A stretch of DNA of 64,000 nucleotides from Apoda limacodes (Eukaryota > Arthropoda > Insecta > Lepidoptera > Limacodidae): assembly GCA_946406115.1 (NCBI GenBank), contig OX291544.1, positions 21,221,521 through 21,285,520 of the forward strand, read 5' to 3'. Shown one piece after another: positions 12,815-23,924 of the stretch (position 1 is its first letter; each line of letters begins with the position of its first letter). Below the pieces are notes generated by a model, which saw only the letters and a list, made by a program, of their open reading frames with translations, was not told the DNA's origin and ran no database searches. The position numbers and the translations under genes are program-made.

Positions 12815-13757
12815 GTGTTAAAAGAAAAACTCAAATACCATAAATTGTGGAAACTTTATAAAAATCCGTTGGACTACGAAAGCTTTAAGATTTTAAGAAA
12901 GAGAGTAGATAAAATAGAATCGGTGTGCTATAAAAATTTTATATCGTTTTCTGAACATAGACTTAATACTCATCCAAAAATTTTCTGGTCTTACATTAAA
13001 ACACTCTTTTCTAGTAAAGGGCTTCCACAAACAATGTATTACAAGAAACAGGCTTTTTTGAAAGGGGTGCAGATTTGTAAAATATTTAATAATCATTTTC
13101 ACTTTGTGTTTGAGAAGCCGAAATCCAATTTGGTCAACATTGTAAATTCAAAGCCATTCTGTGATTCTTTAATTGATATGAATAGTATAGAAATAACTAA
13201 AAATAATGTTCACAAACAACTAAGCCTAGTCAATATTCACAAGGGTGCTGGTCCCGATGGAATACACCCCCTTCTCATAAAAAGCTATTGATCAAGTTTA
13301 GCAATGCCTATTTCTATACTTTTCACTAGATCTTTAAAAAAATGAGTGTTTTCCAAACATCTGGAAACAAGCATACATTACTCCTATTCCTAAAGGAATT
13401 GTCAATCAAGATATTGAGAAGTATAAACCAATATCAAAATTGTGTCAATTCAGCAAAGTTTTTGTAAAAATTGTTCCCGAACAACTTTCTAGCGTTGTAC
13501 GACGTCACATTGTCACTAATTAGCATAGATTTTATAAAGGTCGTTCTGTTGACAGTAACTTACTATTATTTACTCATGATATTCTTAATACTATGGACGA
13601 TGGATGCCAAATAGATGCTGTGTATACAATACGTTGGATGAAATCATATGTAGAAAATAGAAGTCAAGCTGTTGTACTGTCTGGATACATATACCAATAT
13701 ACAAGAATAAGTTCTGGTGTGCCTCAAGAATCCCATTTGGGTCCATTATTATTGAAG
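12815..13757 (+). pseudogene. non-LTR retrotransposon ORF2, N-terminal and central part (broken)
   Basis: The open part (12815-13291, 158 aa) is a typical linker and start of a non-LTR reverse transcriptase: YKNFISFSEHRLNTHPKIFW, then IHKGAGPDGIHPLLIKS. Beyond its stop the similarity continues in shifting frames: W..AYITPIPKG, then YKPIS at about 13422, and SGVPQESHLGPLL near 13711-13755, with several stops (for example TAG at 13520). Similarity ends abruptly at about 13757, where a GC-richer block starts. The catalytic FADD region is absent, either deleted or replaced by that block. Confidence 0.75.
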
Positions 13758-14200
13758 TGAAAACTTCTTTAGCGGCTTGTGCACTTTTTTGGTATGGGTA
13801 AAAAATGTTAAACTCGCGTCAGGTCACGTGTCCTGATCGTGAAAATTCGTAAGACGGATGGAGAGTAGACAGCTGGCGCGGCGTAGGAGAGGGAGTATCC
13901 CCCTCTCTTTCTAAGGCGCGGCGAAAATGTATGCTTGCGCCTGCTGTTTCGTTTAGGCGGCGCAGGGCGCTTGCGCGAATGGTCGTGTGTGTTTATGTTA
14001 CAGCGTGCTACGCGCATCCCTGGATGGTGACAGCTGATGGCTCGACCGTCTGTGTAGTGGCCATACTGCTGTGTATTCGTAAAATTCGTGTATATAAAGT
14101 GTTTAAAATATGGAAATTGAACAAAGTGCATCTTTGTCTTTGTAAAATACGGAAACCGTAATGCCACGCCTATTATAATAGCTATGTATTATAATATAAT
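13757..14200. repeat. GC-rich insert of unknown class inside the broken reverse transcriptase
   Basis: Base composition changes sharply (GGCGCGGCG, GGCGGCGCAGGGCGCTTGCG), and the block interrupts reverse transcriptase similarity between SGVPQESHLGP and YNSYVRSRLEFA. It could be a solo LTR or SINE-like insertion; clear ends were not found. A 14-bp direct repeat TATAATAGCTATGT occurs at 14174-14187 and 14204-14217 at its right edge. The frames read across this block (13808-14167 minus, 13931-14161 plus) have no recognisable motifs. Confidence 0.45.
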
Positions 14201-14670
14201 TTGTATAATAGCTATGTCCGTAGTCGTCTGGAGTTTGCATGTGCAGATTGGAAACCCTTTTATAATTCACACATGGACCGAATTGAAAGATTACAAAAAA
14301 AATTTGTCAAATCATTGGATCATAGAACTGGTAACACCTATAAAGATTATTCCGAAGCATTAACGCGCCATGGGATGCAAACTCTATATCTTCGCCGGGA
14401 TTGCGAGATGCTGATCTATTATATAAAATATTACATAATACCTTTGATGCCCCTACACTACTTCAAAATATATTTTTCCGAGTGCCTCGAAGACGTGATC
14501 GACAATGTCGCTGTAAACATTTGTTCGCAGTCTCGTCTAGCAGAACATGTTACGCTAGTAATTCGTTCATAAAACGTGCATGTACATTATATAACCAAAA
14601 TGACAAGCTTGCATGTGTGGATATATTCTGTTGTTCAATAAGCTCTTTAAAAAAAGTTTTTAACCCTTAA
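14201..14670 (+). pseudogene. non-LTR retrotransposon ORF2, C-terminal part (frameshifted)
   Basis: The first frame reads YNSYVRSRLEFACADWKPFY, then IERLQKKFVKSL. A frameshift near 14400 moves the reading to DADLLYKILHNTFDAPTLL and then ARTCYASN-like sequence (SSRTCYASNSFIKRACTLYN), ending at 14670. This order (LYxSYVRSxLEFAS...RIERVQ..F...DLLxLYKILHNxID) is the C-terminal region of Jockey-group and related elements. It is probably the continuation of 12815-13757, because strand and order agree. Confidence 0.7.
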
Positions 14671-15060
14671 AAGTTCGAGTAAAAATTATTCAATTATTAT
14701 CTTAGTTACACATTAGCTAAACACCTTTATAAAAGGTATTCTTAACCTTCAGGGTTCAGTAAACAATGTTTTTTTTTTGACCAAACTGAGAATAACTAAT
14801 CGCTATCTCCAAATGTGTGAGGTGAAAAATCTGAAAATACGAATTCTTATTTAATTATAAATTAAAGAAAACAGGAGAGAATTAAAAATTATTCAATGGT
14901 TCATGAAGATAACTTCTAAATATAACAATAAAAAAAAAAGATTTTTTTAAAAACTTGCTTTTCTTAAAACATTAGTATCATATAAAAATTCATCCTAACC
15001 GAAAATTGTACTAAAAAGTAAAAAATATTTTTTCAAAATGAATATAAAAAAAAATATATT

Positions 15061-15190
15061 TACGACTGCAATAAAAGCAAGGCGTGCGCCACACACGAGC
15101 TACAGTTTCAGTGGATATTAATTAAGAGTTTATCAAGTGATTGTAGGTAAGTGCGCACGCCTTGCTTTTCTTGCACGCCTTACAGTCGTA
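15061..15190. repeat. foldback hairpin with 17-bp perfect arms
   Basis: The arm AAAAGCAAGGCGTGCGC (15073-15089) is the exact reverse complement of 15153-15169, with a spacer of 63 nt. Outer arms TACGACTG (15061-15068) and CAGTCGTA (15183-15190) extend the pairing. This looks like a small foldback element; no terminal duplication was recognised. Confidence 0.55.
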
Positions 15191-15429
15191 CGTGGATATA
15201 ATTCCCGGATACCCATTTTGAAGATTTTTGAATTCCTCCACCTCTAGGTTGTACCCCTGGTACAACTCTGGAAGGGGGTTGTTGGTCAAAGTAACTTTCA
15301 AATATTGTATTGTCATCCGAGCTTAGTAAGTATGCATAATTTCATCGAAGGGTGATAACAGGAAGTATGTTTAATTAAGACATATAGACATTCCTAAGAC
15401 AATAGGTACCCAACTATCCCTATTTACTT

Positions 15430-16124
15430 ACACCACCGATAGGCAAGTGAGTCGAATCACGAAGAGACTCCAATCCACAATTACCGCCCTACGCGAATGG
15501 TTTTGGAAATGGAGAATCGAAGTGAATCCCGACAAGAGCTCTGCCATCCTCTTCTCCATAGGCCGCCCTACGCGACCATCTCACCTCTCACTCTTCGGCC
15601 GTGCCATTCCTTGGCAAAACAAGGCCAAATATCTCGGTGTGACCCTAGATAGGCGTTTGAACTTCCGCGATCACACCAAAGTTGTAAGAGACCGAGCCTC
15701 TTTTGTCCTCGGTCGTCTATATCCCATGATAGGCAAGTACAGCAAGATGTCGCTTAGAAATAACTGACTCTTTGCAGCCGCCCTATACTATCATATGCTA
15801 GCGTCCTCTATGCGTTGTCATATCATCCATAAAATCCAGACCCTCCAAAACCGCTTCCTCAGAGCTGCCTCCGGAGTCTCCTGGTACGTCCGGAATGCGA
15901 TAGCGAGATTAGTCTCATCGACCCCCCCAAATACGGCCTCCCACCTCACACGATGCCGACGTCCCCAGGTTCGTCGGCAAACGCAAGCCCCAACCTCATA
16001 TACGAGGTATCAAAGAGTGCCGGGGCGCTTCTCGCCCCTAGGGACTCCTTCAGAGTCTCGCCCAGAAAGCCCGGTGAAGCAGTAATGGCTGAATCAGCCA
16101 ACTGCATAGTCAGTCAGAAAAAAT
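15430..16124 (+). pseudogene. second Jockey-like copy, 5'-truncated with an internal deletion
   Basis: Starts inside the reverse transcriptase at the position matching about 948 of the first copy (GATAGGCAAGTGAGTCGAATC) and ends in the same 3' UTR (GTGAAGCAGTAATGGCTG...GTCAGTCAG). A first open segment (15447-15767, 106 aa) corresponds to ITERLQ through MSLRN, then stops. Around 15898 the sequence jumps from the position matching about 1425 to that matching about 1639 of copy 1, removing some 210 bp between short matching ends. It is inactive. Confidence 0.85.
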
Positions 16125-17104
16125 AAGTGTATAGTTATTAGCAGAGGTGATAAAAGTTTATTAAAAAGTTAACCTCGTCAATTCCTTACTTGAAAAATAA
16201 CAAAATGCAATAAATCGTTCAATGTTTAAAAAATTAACGCAAGTTATTCGGTACAATTTAAGCCTTTAAGAAGTTGTACTGATGTCTAAGTAATATAATA
16301 AGTATTGCTGCTCACTACACCAAGTTGCGTATTTACTCTTTGCTCCTGCTAGACAATGAACCGTGAAAACTAAAAAAATGGGTTCTAAGCAACAAAATTT
16401 TATAACATTATTTTAATAAAAACTTTTTAACAAAATTACCACCAGATTCAAAAAGATGCACTAGAAAGGTAAAAATAATAACTTATTTCCAAACATCTGA
16501 TTTGAATTATAGTTTGAAGTTGGTGTTTATGTACCTATGTACAGTTTACGCACACTTCATGACAAAATATTTTAATTTTATTTCGTTTTTTTGTTAAAAA
16601 GTTTTTAGTTTTTACTTTTGAGAATTGCTTTTTTTTCTCGTACACTAAAAACATCGATACTCGTAACAAAATTTTATACAATCGTCAACATAAAATGGGT
16701 TTCACCAAATTAACACCACTAATTTTTTCTTTTAAAAAGTTTAAGTTCAGTACATTAAAATGAGACCACCTCGGAAACTTTGAAATAAAAAAAGTCTTTA
16801 TAATAATATGAATATTAATTATAAAGCAGAAATAACATAAAAAATTACGTATAGTTTCACTTTAAAACAAACATATTAATAAGTATTTATTAAAATAGTT
16901 TTAAAGAAAAAATAGTCAATAGTCATAAGCTATCTCTCTGCAAAAAAATAAATAGTACCCATAATTATAAAACGACAAACTACCTAACACACTTTTGCAT
17001 TAACAATATTAGTGTGGATCTATACCTCCAACCACAGCGCCATCTATTAGGTAAACCTAATAAATATAAATATTTCACACAAAATCAACATATACATTTT
17101 ACCC
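16125..17104. other. AT-rich stretch with a partial MITE copy
   Basis: 16430-16560 resembles the left arm of the foldback element at 25896-26105 (AAAAAGATGCACT, AAGGTAAAAATAAT, CATCTGAT, TTTGAAGTTGGT). The remainder is AT-rich with no ORF. Confidence 0.5.
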
Positions 17105-17690
17105 CTAAGGTGGCAAACAAGCTTACGGTCCACCTGATGGTAAGCGGTCACCGTAGCCTATGGACGCTTGCAACACCAGGGGTGTTCAGAAATCTAATAA
17201 CTTATTTCTTGAAGAACCTTATACTGTAGTCGTTGGGGAAAACCTTGGCAGGGAGCTCATTCTACAAACCTAGCGTTCGCGGGTGGAAGTTTATCTGTAA
17301 CCGCACATTACGCGACCATTTTGGTTCAAAAGTGCGAGAATGAATTCCCTGCCGATGGCGAGCGGTGCGATGGTAGTGTGGGCATCATTACGGACAATTC
17401 CTCAGAACGCAACCCATTGTACAAGCGGCAGAACACACACAGTGAGGCAAAGTCTCTCCTCAGACATAAGGGCTCGATACCACAAGTGAGTTTAGAATCG
17501 TCGACAATTCTCACAGTCCGTCGTTGAACCGAGTCAAAAGGGCCAAGCTGGTATCCGGGTGCACCTGCCTTGAGATGGCAGCAGCAGTAGTAAAGCAGCA
17601 ACCTTTGCCCCGATGTGAAGTACTGCTTCACTCTGTTGAGTGTTGAGAGTTCACCTTTGCATCCCAGCATAGCTATAAACTATTGCGAAA
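17105..17690 (-). pseudogene. non-LTR retrotransposon 3' end (CR1/Zenon-like reverse transcriptase C-terminus)
   Basis: The minus-strand frame 17326-17670 reads GAPGYQLGPFDSVQRRTVRI, then LTCGIEPLCLRRDFASLCVF and YRLYNG-like sequence. This is a characteristic C-terminal segment of a lepidopteran LINE. After a disrupted interval the coding similarity continues as NELPAKVFPNDYS (17275-17220, read downward) and then the tail core GGTGTTGCAAGCGTCCATAG, ending near 17105. This copy shows that the recurrent tail sequence elsewhere in the window belongs to this LINE. It is 5'-truncated and has a stop in place of the conserved W. Confidence 0.75.
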
Positions 17691-17711
17691 CGTACAGAAA
17701 TTACACGATAG

Positions 17712-18325
17712 CAAAAAATCGGCCAAGTGCGAGTCGGACTCACGCTCGAAAGCTTCCGTAACATTATCTATAAAAATTAAATGTTTTCTTTTTTTTATAT
17801 TTGAGTTGATTGAATGAAAGGAAAATTGCGGTTTACGATTTATGACGTATTAAAAAAAAACTACTTTCTAGATCTCGTTCAAACCAATTTTCGGTGGAAG
17901 TTTGCATACTTATGTACATCATATTTTTTTTTTAGTTTTATCATTCTCTTATTTTAAAAGTTACAGGGAGGGAGGGGACGTACATTTTACCACTTTGGAA
18001 GTGTCTCTCACGCAAACTATTCAGTTTAGAAAAAAATGATATTAGAAACCTCAATATCATTTTTGAAGACCTATCCATAGGTATACCCCCACACGTATGG
18101 GTTTGATGAAGAAAAGAAAATTTATGTTTTAGTTCTAAGTATGGGGAACCCCTAAAATTTATTGTTTTTTTTATTTTTACATCTACTTACCAAGTTTCAA
18201 CAGTATAGTTCTTTTAGATTAGGAAAAAAGGTGGACGTGACATACGGACGGACAGACAGACAGACAGACATGACGAATCCATAAGGGTTCCGTTTTTTGC
18301 CATTTGGCTACGGAACCTAAAAAAT
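17712..18325 (+). repeat. interspersed repeat, family B (full-looking copy)
   Basis: Bounded by AAAAAATCGGCCAAGTGCGA at the left and a GACAGACAGACAGACA run followed by AAGGGTTCCG and CTACGGAACCTAAAAA at the right. The middle includes GCGGTTTACGATTTATGACG, which recurs in the copy at 18953. No ORF. Confidence 0.65.
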
Positions 18326-18679
18326 ACAAACCATTGTATAGACGTAATGATTTTTGTATTTGTTGTATAGTACGAAATGCAGTGCCTAGCATAAGTTTTA
18401 TTTTATGATGTATCCAAATTCTGTTGATCTTACGCCCATTTCGCTTTGGAACCTAAATGGTTACATATAGTGCATTGCTCCGCTTGGCATTTAGCTGGTC
18501 TTTTCACTAAAGGTATATTTTGCGAGCTTCCAAGTTGTTAATTTTGTATTTAAATCTTCAACCTCGTGTTCTATAAATTTGAAGAAATCACAATGATAGA
18601 GCTTTAATGTAAAGCACAATAATAACTTCAACGAAAGCTTTAATATATATAAATAAAATAAACAAATAAAATTTTTTGG

Positions 18680-18745
18680 GCATAAACACAGCACTAGTAC
18701 CAAACTAAGCAAAGCGGCAACGGATACGAATACATATTATAGGTA
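18680..18745 (-). mobile_element. SINE fragment, family D
   Basis: TACCAAACTAAGCAAAGC and GCAACGGATACGAATACATA match the body of the SINE at 63178-63415. Confidence 0.5.
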
Positions 18746-18952
18746 GGAAAACCCATTCTCAAGGCACACACAAATGTTCATTAGGTACATAAAAGGTGTG
18801 CTTTTAGGATTTTCAGATATCATTGTCAACAATCATTGTCATACTACGAAACACTAAGTTTATGCGTGTTTCAGGGTTCGCAAGCCAAATGGCAAAATCA
18901 GAATTCTTGTGTTAGATGTCTTACGTGCATACAGTCTTATAATAAAATTGAA

Positions 18953-20047
18953 AAAAACCGGCCAAGTGCGAGTTAGACTCACGCACCGAGGGTTCCGTAC
19001 CTACCACCATTTACGTACTTTACAAACACAAACAAAAAAATATGTTTTTTTTTTTATTTTTATATTTGAGTCGATTGAATGAAAAGTAAATTGCGGTTTA
19101 CGATTTATGACGTATTAAAAAAAAACTACTTACTAGATCTCGTTCTAACCAATTTTTGGTGGAAGTTTGCATGGTAATGTACACAGATGTTCACAGAATA
19201 TATCTACTTCTCATCATCACCATACATCTTTCACCAACGGATGAAAAAGAATACTGTATCACAAGGGATCAAAAATATTTTTACGGCGAGGGCTCTATTT
19301 TAAATTCAGAGTGGAGCAAAGGATTCTAAAGAAGACGGCGCACAAGGTAAAATAATATTGCGACCGAGTGATTCACTCTACTTTTTATCACCCTCTATGA
19401 GAAAAGAGGTAAGTATAACTTAAAGTAACATTTATTTATTTCATTATTGCTACCTTATTGAGGAAAACGCACTATTTATAAAAGTATGATCATAAATACG
19501 AATTTGAGTAAACAATTACAAAGGCGACAATTTCATAAACTTTTTTTTATTTGGTCCTCGCGCGGCCAGTGAGTTTTATTTTACAGCTAGTTACTTGTTC
19601 ATGCAATGTTCTTGATTAATCGTTTTGGTGATTGGAATATTTACTAACAATATCCACACTGCAAATTGAAATCCATTTTGGGTTAAAGTGCAACTTTAAT
19701 CCCTGTTTACGAGGAACCAACGAGCTCTTTTTGAATAGATGTGATAAAAAATATCTTTTACAAGGACCCCATCAGGTGGGGTATTAATAGATAAGGCTTA
19801 AAAATGCATTGGTGGTGCAATGCAAGGATTTCTTAAGAACTTTTGTCTTAGATTTATATTTTGCGAGTTGAACGCTTCCAAAGTTGGAAAAAGTGTAATC
19901 TTAAAATCTGAAAAAAAGGCTGATGAATACTACTACTGAAAATTGTTTTACATATAATCGGTTAATAAGTTTTATAAGAAATCGGCAATAATTATTATTC
20001 TACGGAACCCTTAATTAGTGTACGACATACACTTGGCCGGTTTTTTA
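18953..20047 (+). repeat. interspersed repeat, family B (long copy, inverted end motifs)
   Basis: Begins AAAAACCGGCCAAGTGCGAG and shares TTGCGGTTTACGATTTATGA with the preceding copy. At 20012-20047 the inverted form of the same end occurs (TACGGAACCC...CACTTGGCCGGTTTTTT). The two may be the ends of one element of about 1.1 kb or two separate fragments; the middle is diverged. No coding content. Confidence 0.45.
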
Positions 20048-20640
20048 TTTAGTAAAGTAAATTTTCTAATACCGTCATTCAAGTACCTCTCACATTTTTG
20101 TTAGTGAATTCTAATCTTCAGGTGTCATGTAAGTAAGTCTCACTCTAAAGCTGACTCTACATCTCTTATCACTTATTCACAGTTGTCAGACTCTTATAAA
20201 TGAAATAAGTAAATGTATAAAAAAATACCACATTATAGAAGTTTATAGTTCTTACTTCAGTCGTTTCTAATAAAATATCGTAAATGACTAGAAACTTAAT
20301 ATAAAAAGCCTCCGTTATTTCCAAAGTATAAAATGACTCCCCTACGCAAGTAAAGTGAACTAATTAGAGAACATTTTATTGAAGAGACGAAAAAACAAAC
20401 AATATTGTCATTTGATAATGGTATTACTACTTGTTAGCTACACTATGGCTACACTACTCAATTTTACTCAACATTGTCTAAATAAAAGCTCAAACGAATA
20501 GCTTAACAAAAAGCTCTTTAGAACACAAAAAAGACATCAAGTTCGGACATCCGTAGATCCCTTCGTTCTCGACTCGACGCATCGGCGGCTCTATTGAGAA
20601 TTATAATTTTTTTGTAAAGTTTGGATGTTAAGCGTTTATA
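20048..20640. other. AT-rich stretch, nothing recognised
   Basis: No ORF or repeat of note. Composition becomes less AT-rich from about 20535, leading into the candidate promoter region. Confidence 0.4.
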
Positions 20641-21092
20641 GCGATGATCGTGTGTTAAGGTAGTTGGTGCCGTTCACCCTGCAGCGTGCCCTTTTCTGAT
20701 GGAAGTGGCATGGCGTTCTCAACGCCGACAACACAAGTGACACATTTCGGTGGCAAAGCGACCGGCGCTTTCGGGCGGTGCACACGTTCCGTTAACTTCT
20801 CTATTTTAAAAACTACTTGCTTGACGATATCCGGGAAGGGACCAACCGCATAGTCACGTCGTTCGGTTCTATATTTTCGATGCAGTCGAGTTGCGCACGC
20901 GTCGCTAGTCGCTTCGCGCCCAACGGCCTACATTGATATGCATCCAACGATTTTTGATAGTAGAAAAGTTTCATAAATGAGTGTAATTGTAATTGCAACT
21001 GATACGATAATAAATAAACAAATAGTTCGCGCAGAGGATGGATTTTACGAAGAGGTGATATTTGTGGATTGAGTGAAGAATTTTCAGTTACC
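20641..21092 (+). promoter_or_regulatory. candidate host-gene promoter and 5' UTR
   Basis: An island of higher GC and CpG content (GGCGCTTTCGGGCGGTGCAC, GCGCACGCGTCGCTAGTCGC) unlike the surrounding AT-rich DNA, and free of the repeat families seen elsewhere. It leads into an ATG followed by a strong splice donor. No TATA box with correct spacing to an initiator was found. A six-codon upstream ORF (ATG at 21038, TGA at 21056-21058) precedes the proposed start. The assignment is inferred from position and composition only. Confidence 0.35.
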
Positions 21093-21132
21093 ATGACTGG
21101 AAGGAACGACGGAAGTGCAATTCCGTCTTCGA
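21093..21132 (+). CDS. candidate first coding exon of an unidentified host gene
   Basis: ATG at 21093 opens a frame reading MTGRNDGSAIPSS plus one base of a split codon. It runs into GTGAGTAT at 21133-21140, close to the ideal insect 5' splice site. The nearest upstream in-frame stop is TAA at 21015-21017 and no other in-frame ATG lies between. I do not recognise the peptide. If real, the downstream exon lies beyond the window or is not visible to me, and much of the window to the right would be first-intron DNA, which would fit its transposon load. The alternative is chance. Confidence 0.4.
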
Positions 21133-22883
21133 GTGAGTATGCAATTTGTATATTTTCTTATTTTTAATCGTAAATATCTAGTTGGAAAGTTTCCGTTGCA
21201 TTTGTTGTGCCACCTATCGGATCTCGAACACGTGGTGTCAATAGGAGTGGGGTGTTGGAGCGACTTATAAGTTGTTCATACATTTGGAAGTGTACAGAGC
21301 TGTTATCGTGGGTACATGCTTTGCGCAATGCCGGGAACCTAATCACATTCATTTGTTTACAACATCACTGGTGTTACCAAATGTAGGTTAATAGAGGTTC
21401 GTCCATTGATGTCGCCCATATGCGTGCCATGTTTATTTGACACTGCGTTAATCTACAACACAATTTTTACACCTACTCTTATACTATTTACAATAACATT
21501 TTTATTATTATTATGCAAAGGTTCATTATTAATAGTCTTATAAACTAAAATATAACGAAACAATACAATATAATACTAAATCAATAACATGTTCTTTCTG
21601 CATTCTTTCTTATTCAGCCCTTCCTTAATAAAAATAGCGTGAATTGACGAAGAAAACAACTTCGTAGTACGAACACTGTGCTAGTTTTACGAATATTTTA
21701 TCAAACGCAGGTCGACGCAGTGGGTTCTTGTTTACGATACGAACCTCTATTCGCTGTGTTTGTTGACTTCTCTTTCACACCATCTTCAACTTTAAACTTG
21801 TCTACGAAGGTTTAAAATACATGTTCGTCTTAATTTATTTGTGTGAGTGAAAGAAGCTAGCGTGCATTGTCGACTGCATTTTCGGAGGCCCTATTCTCGC
21901 CCGGCTTCCCACTTCTTTACAACTGCGTGTTTCATAGTCAACATGCCACAGATGTAGGATAGTGTTGAAAACTTTATCAATATGTTTATGCTGATTAGTT
22001 TGTTTACATTCTTTCTTATTCTTACGCAACGGTACTATGTCGGCTTCCTTAACATTAATATTAGACAAGTTTTGAAACATTCTAAAATTATTGTGCTTCA
22101 TTGTTTAAAGTAGGTAACTATTTGTTACTTGCTAGCTATTGCTTACGACTTCGTCTGCGTAGATGTTTTTTTGGAAGTTTACTTTAGGCCGGTATACAAT
22201 AGGTACTACTTTTTACCAAAAACGAGCCCACTTTAAAAGGGTATTTGAGGTTAAAAGAGCTTAGCTTACACAGTACATAATTTTTAGACGACATACAATA
22301 TCTGAATTCTAGCATTTTTTTATGAATAAACCTAAAACTGGGTTAGATTTCATTAACCAGTTTTTGCGATATGCGTAAAAACAGACAAACAAACATGAAG
22401 ACAGACTAAAATTCTGAAAATTATTTCATTGGATTCTACTGATAGGTATACCTAATTCTGCTATGATTCAAAACATTCATTTTCCGCGTAAAGATTTCTT
22501 AAATGTTATCAATGTACCTACAGGCATTGGGTCGGTTATATATTATTATACGTATCGATTGATAATAGTAAGTATGTATACTAGGTTTAGGCAATATTAA
22601 ACCCGAATACTGTATATATATTACCTTATAAAAAGAACACGCTTCGTAACGGGAATTGTTATTCAAAGAAACCAAAGAACTATTTTATTTGGAATGTTTA
22701 GAAAGTAGATGTTAATAACGTTCGTCCCTTCGTAGGGTCTGTGTCCGTAACCAGTCAATTATATCTGAATCGTGTATCTTTCTGTCTCTTTCACTCCTAG
22801 TTTAAGATCCCGGGTAGAGCGCCACTTGCGATGAATCACGATTACATTCCATGCCTACTACGGTCACTTTGATAACAGCGTTA
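21133..22883. other. unassigned stretch, possible intron
   Basis: Moderate composition up to about 22100, then AT-rich. Minus-strand frames at 21164-21352 and 21835-22101 carry no motif I recognise. Nothing else was identified. Confidence 0.35.
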
Positions 22884-23401
22884 GGCCGCATTCATACACA
22901 CTTAACACTTAACTGCGACGCGACTGCGACCTCACAGAGCACATGGCTGGACACAGCCGAAACAGATTTTATTTATATCCGATTTAAATCCGATGTCATC
23001 GAGACAGTTTTTTCCATGTAAGGCGTACCGTATCTTACGATTGCTCTGCTCTGTCTTGTATGAATGAAATTAATGTTTGAGCTGTCGTACGGAGTTGAAT
23101 CAGCGTGTTCATCATTCGACTTTTTTTATACCATTAAGGTGGCAAATAATCTAACGGTCCACTGATGGTAAGCGGTCACCGCAGCCTATAGACGCTTGCA
23201 ACACCTGAGGCATCATTTACACGGTGCCGACACTTCAGAAATCTAATTATTTTTTTCTTGAAGAACCGGATACTGTTTTTTAGAGAAAACCTTGGCAAAA
23301 ATTGAAAAAAATTTAAACCTTAAAATTCTTGTGCTCTGTGACGTTGCAGTCGCGTGTCGTCGGCACTTTGCAGTCTGAGTATAATCTTGTATGAATGCGC
23401 C
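22884..23401. mobile_element. MITE with long terminal inverted repeats, host to a nested LINE tail
   Basis: The left end GGCCGCATTCATAC and the inverted right end GGCGCATTCATAC match. Further in, the left CGACGCGACTGCGACCTCAC pairs with the inverted right ACACGCGACTGCAACGTCAC, both followed by AGAGCAC. The arms span roughly 65-75 bp, with no ORF between them. A LINE-tail fragment (23131-23310) lies inside. The left flank TTA and right flank TTT do not give a clean duplication. Confidence 0.6.
23131..23310 (-). mobile_element. LINE 3' tail (CR1/Zenon-like), nested in the MITE
   Basis: Minus-strand copy of the recurrent tail: AAGGTGGCAAATAATCTAAC, GATGGTAAGCGGTCACCGCA and GACGCTTGCAACACC, then decayed coding remnants near TTCTTGAAGAACC and ACCTTGGCA. 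Confidence 0.6.
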
Positions 23402-23924
23402 TTTAGAGAAGTAGTGAATGGCAGTGCGTTTTAGGCCATTTGCGTGCCGACCATGCGTTTTAACAGTTCATTTTCTACGAATGTGTTTTTATTAGTGTCC
23501 AGTTTTGTATTGGCCACGTATCTCGTGAATACTGAAGTAGCTGTTATAAGAATTGAATATTTAATTTTATTACTAGTTTATGCAAAATACACATTCGAAA
23601 TTGTCCATTCATTCAGTATAATCTTATAGACGATTTCTGTGAATGATGAATTAGTTTTATTTAGTTAGTTTTAATATTCTTGTTTTTTTACTTTTTTTCC
23701 AAATTTTCTGTAGCATTTTATAACATATTCCAAAATCAGTCTTTCTTTCTTAATTTCTACTCCAAACTTATAAAAATTATACGCGCTCTAAGTACTGTAA
23801 TTAGGTCAATATACTGCAAGTGACCTACTATAGTTACTACCGTTTCGGAATCAAAATGGCCTGGCTTGGCTGCCATTCTGGGCTAGAAATTAATAAATTG
23901 GTTTTAGGTACTTACTCTTTAACA
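23402..23924. other. AT-rich stretch, nothing recognised
   Basis: A 61-residue hydrophobic plus-strand frame (23444-23629) is the only ORF. It lacks any motif and its upstream region shows no promoter or exon signal. Confidence 0.35.

Noticed and set aside
19918..19950. Second hammerhead candidate (GGCTGATGAATACTACTACT followed by GAAAA)
   Set aside because: No stem II pairing next to CTGATGA and GAAA, and no stem I or stem III partner could be found.
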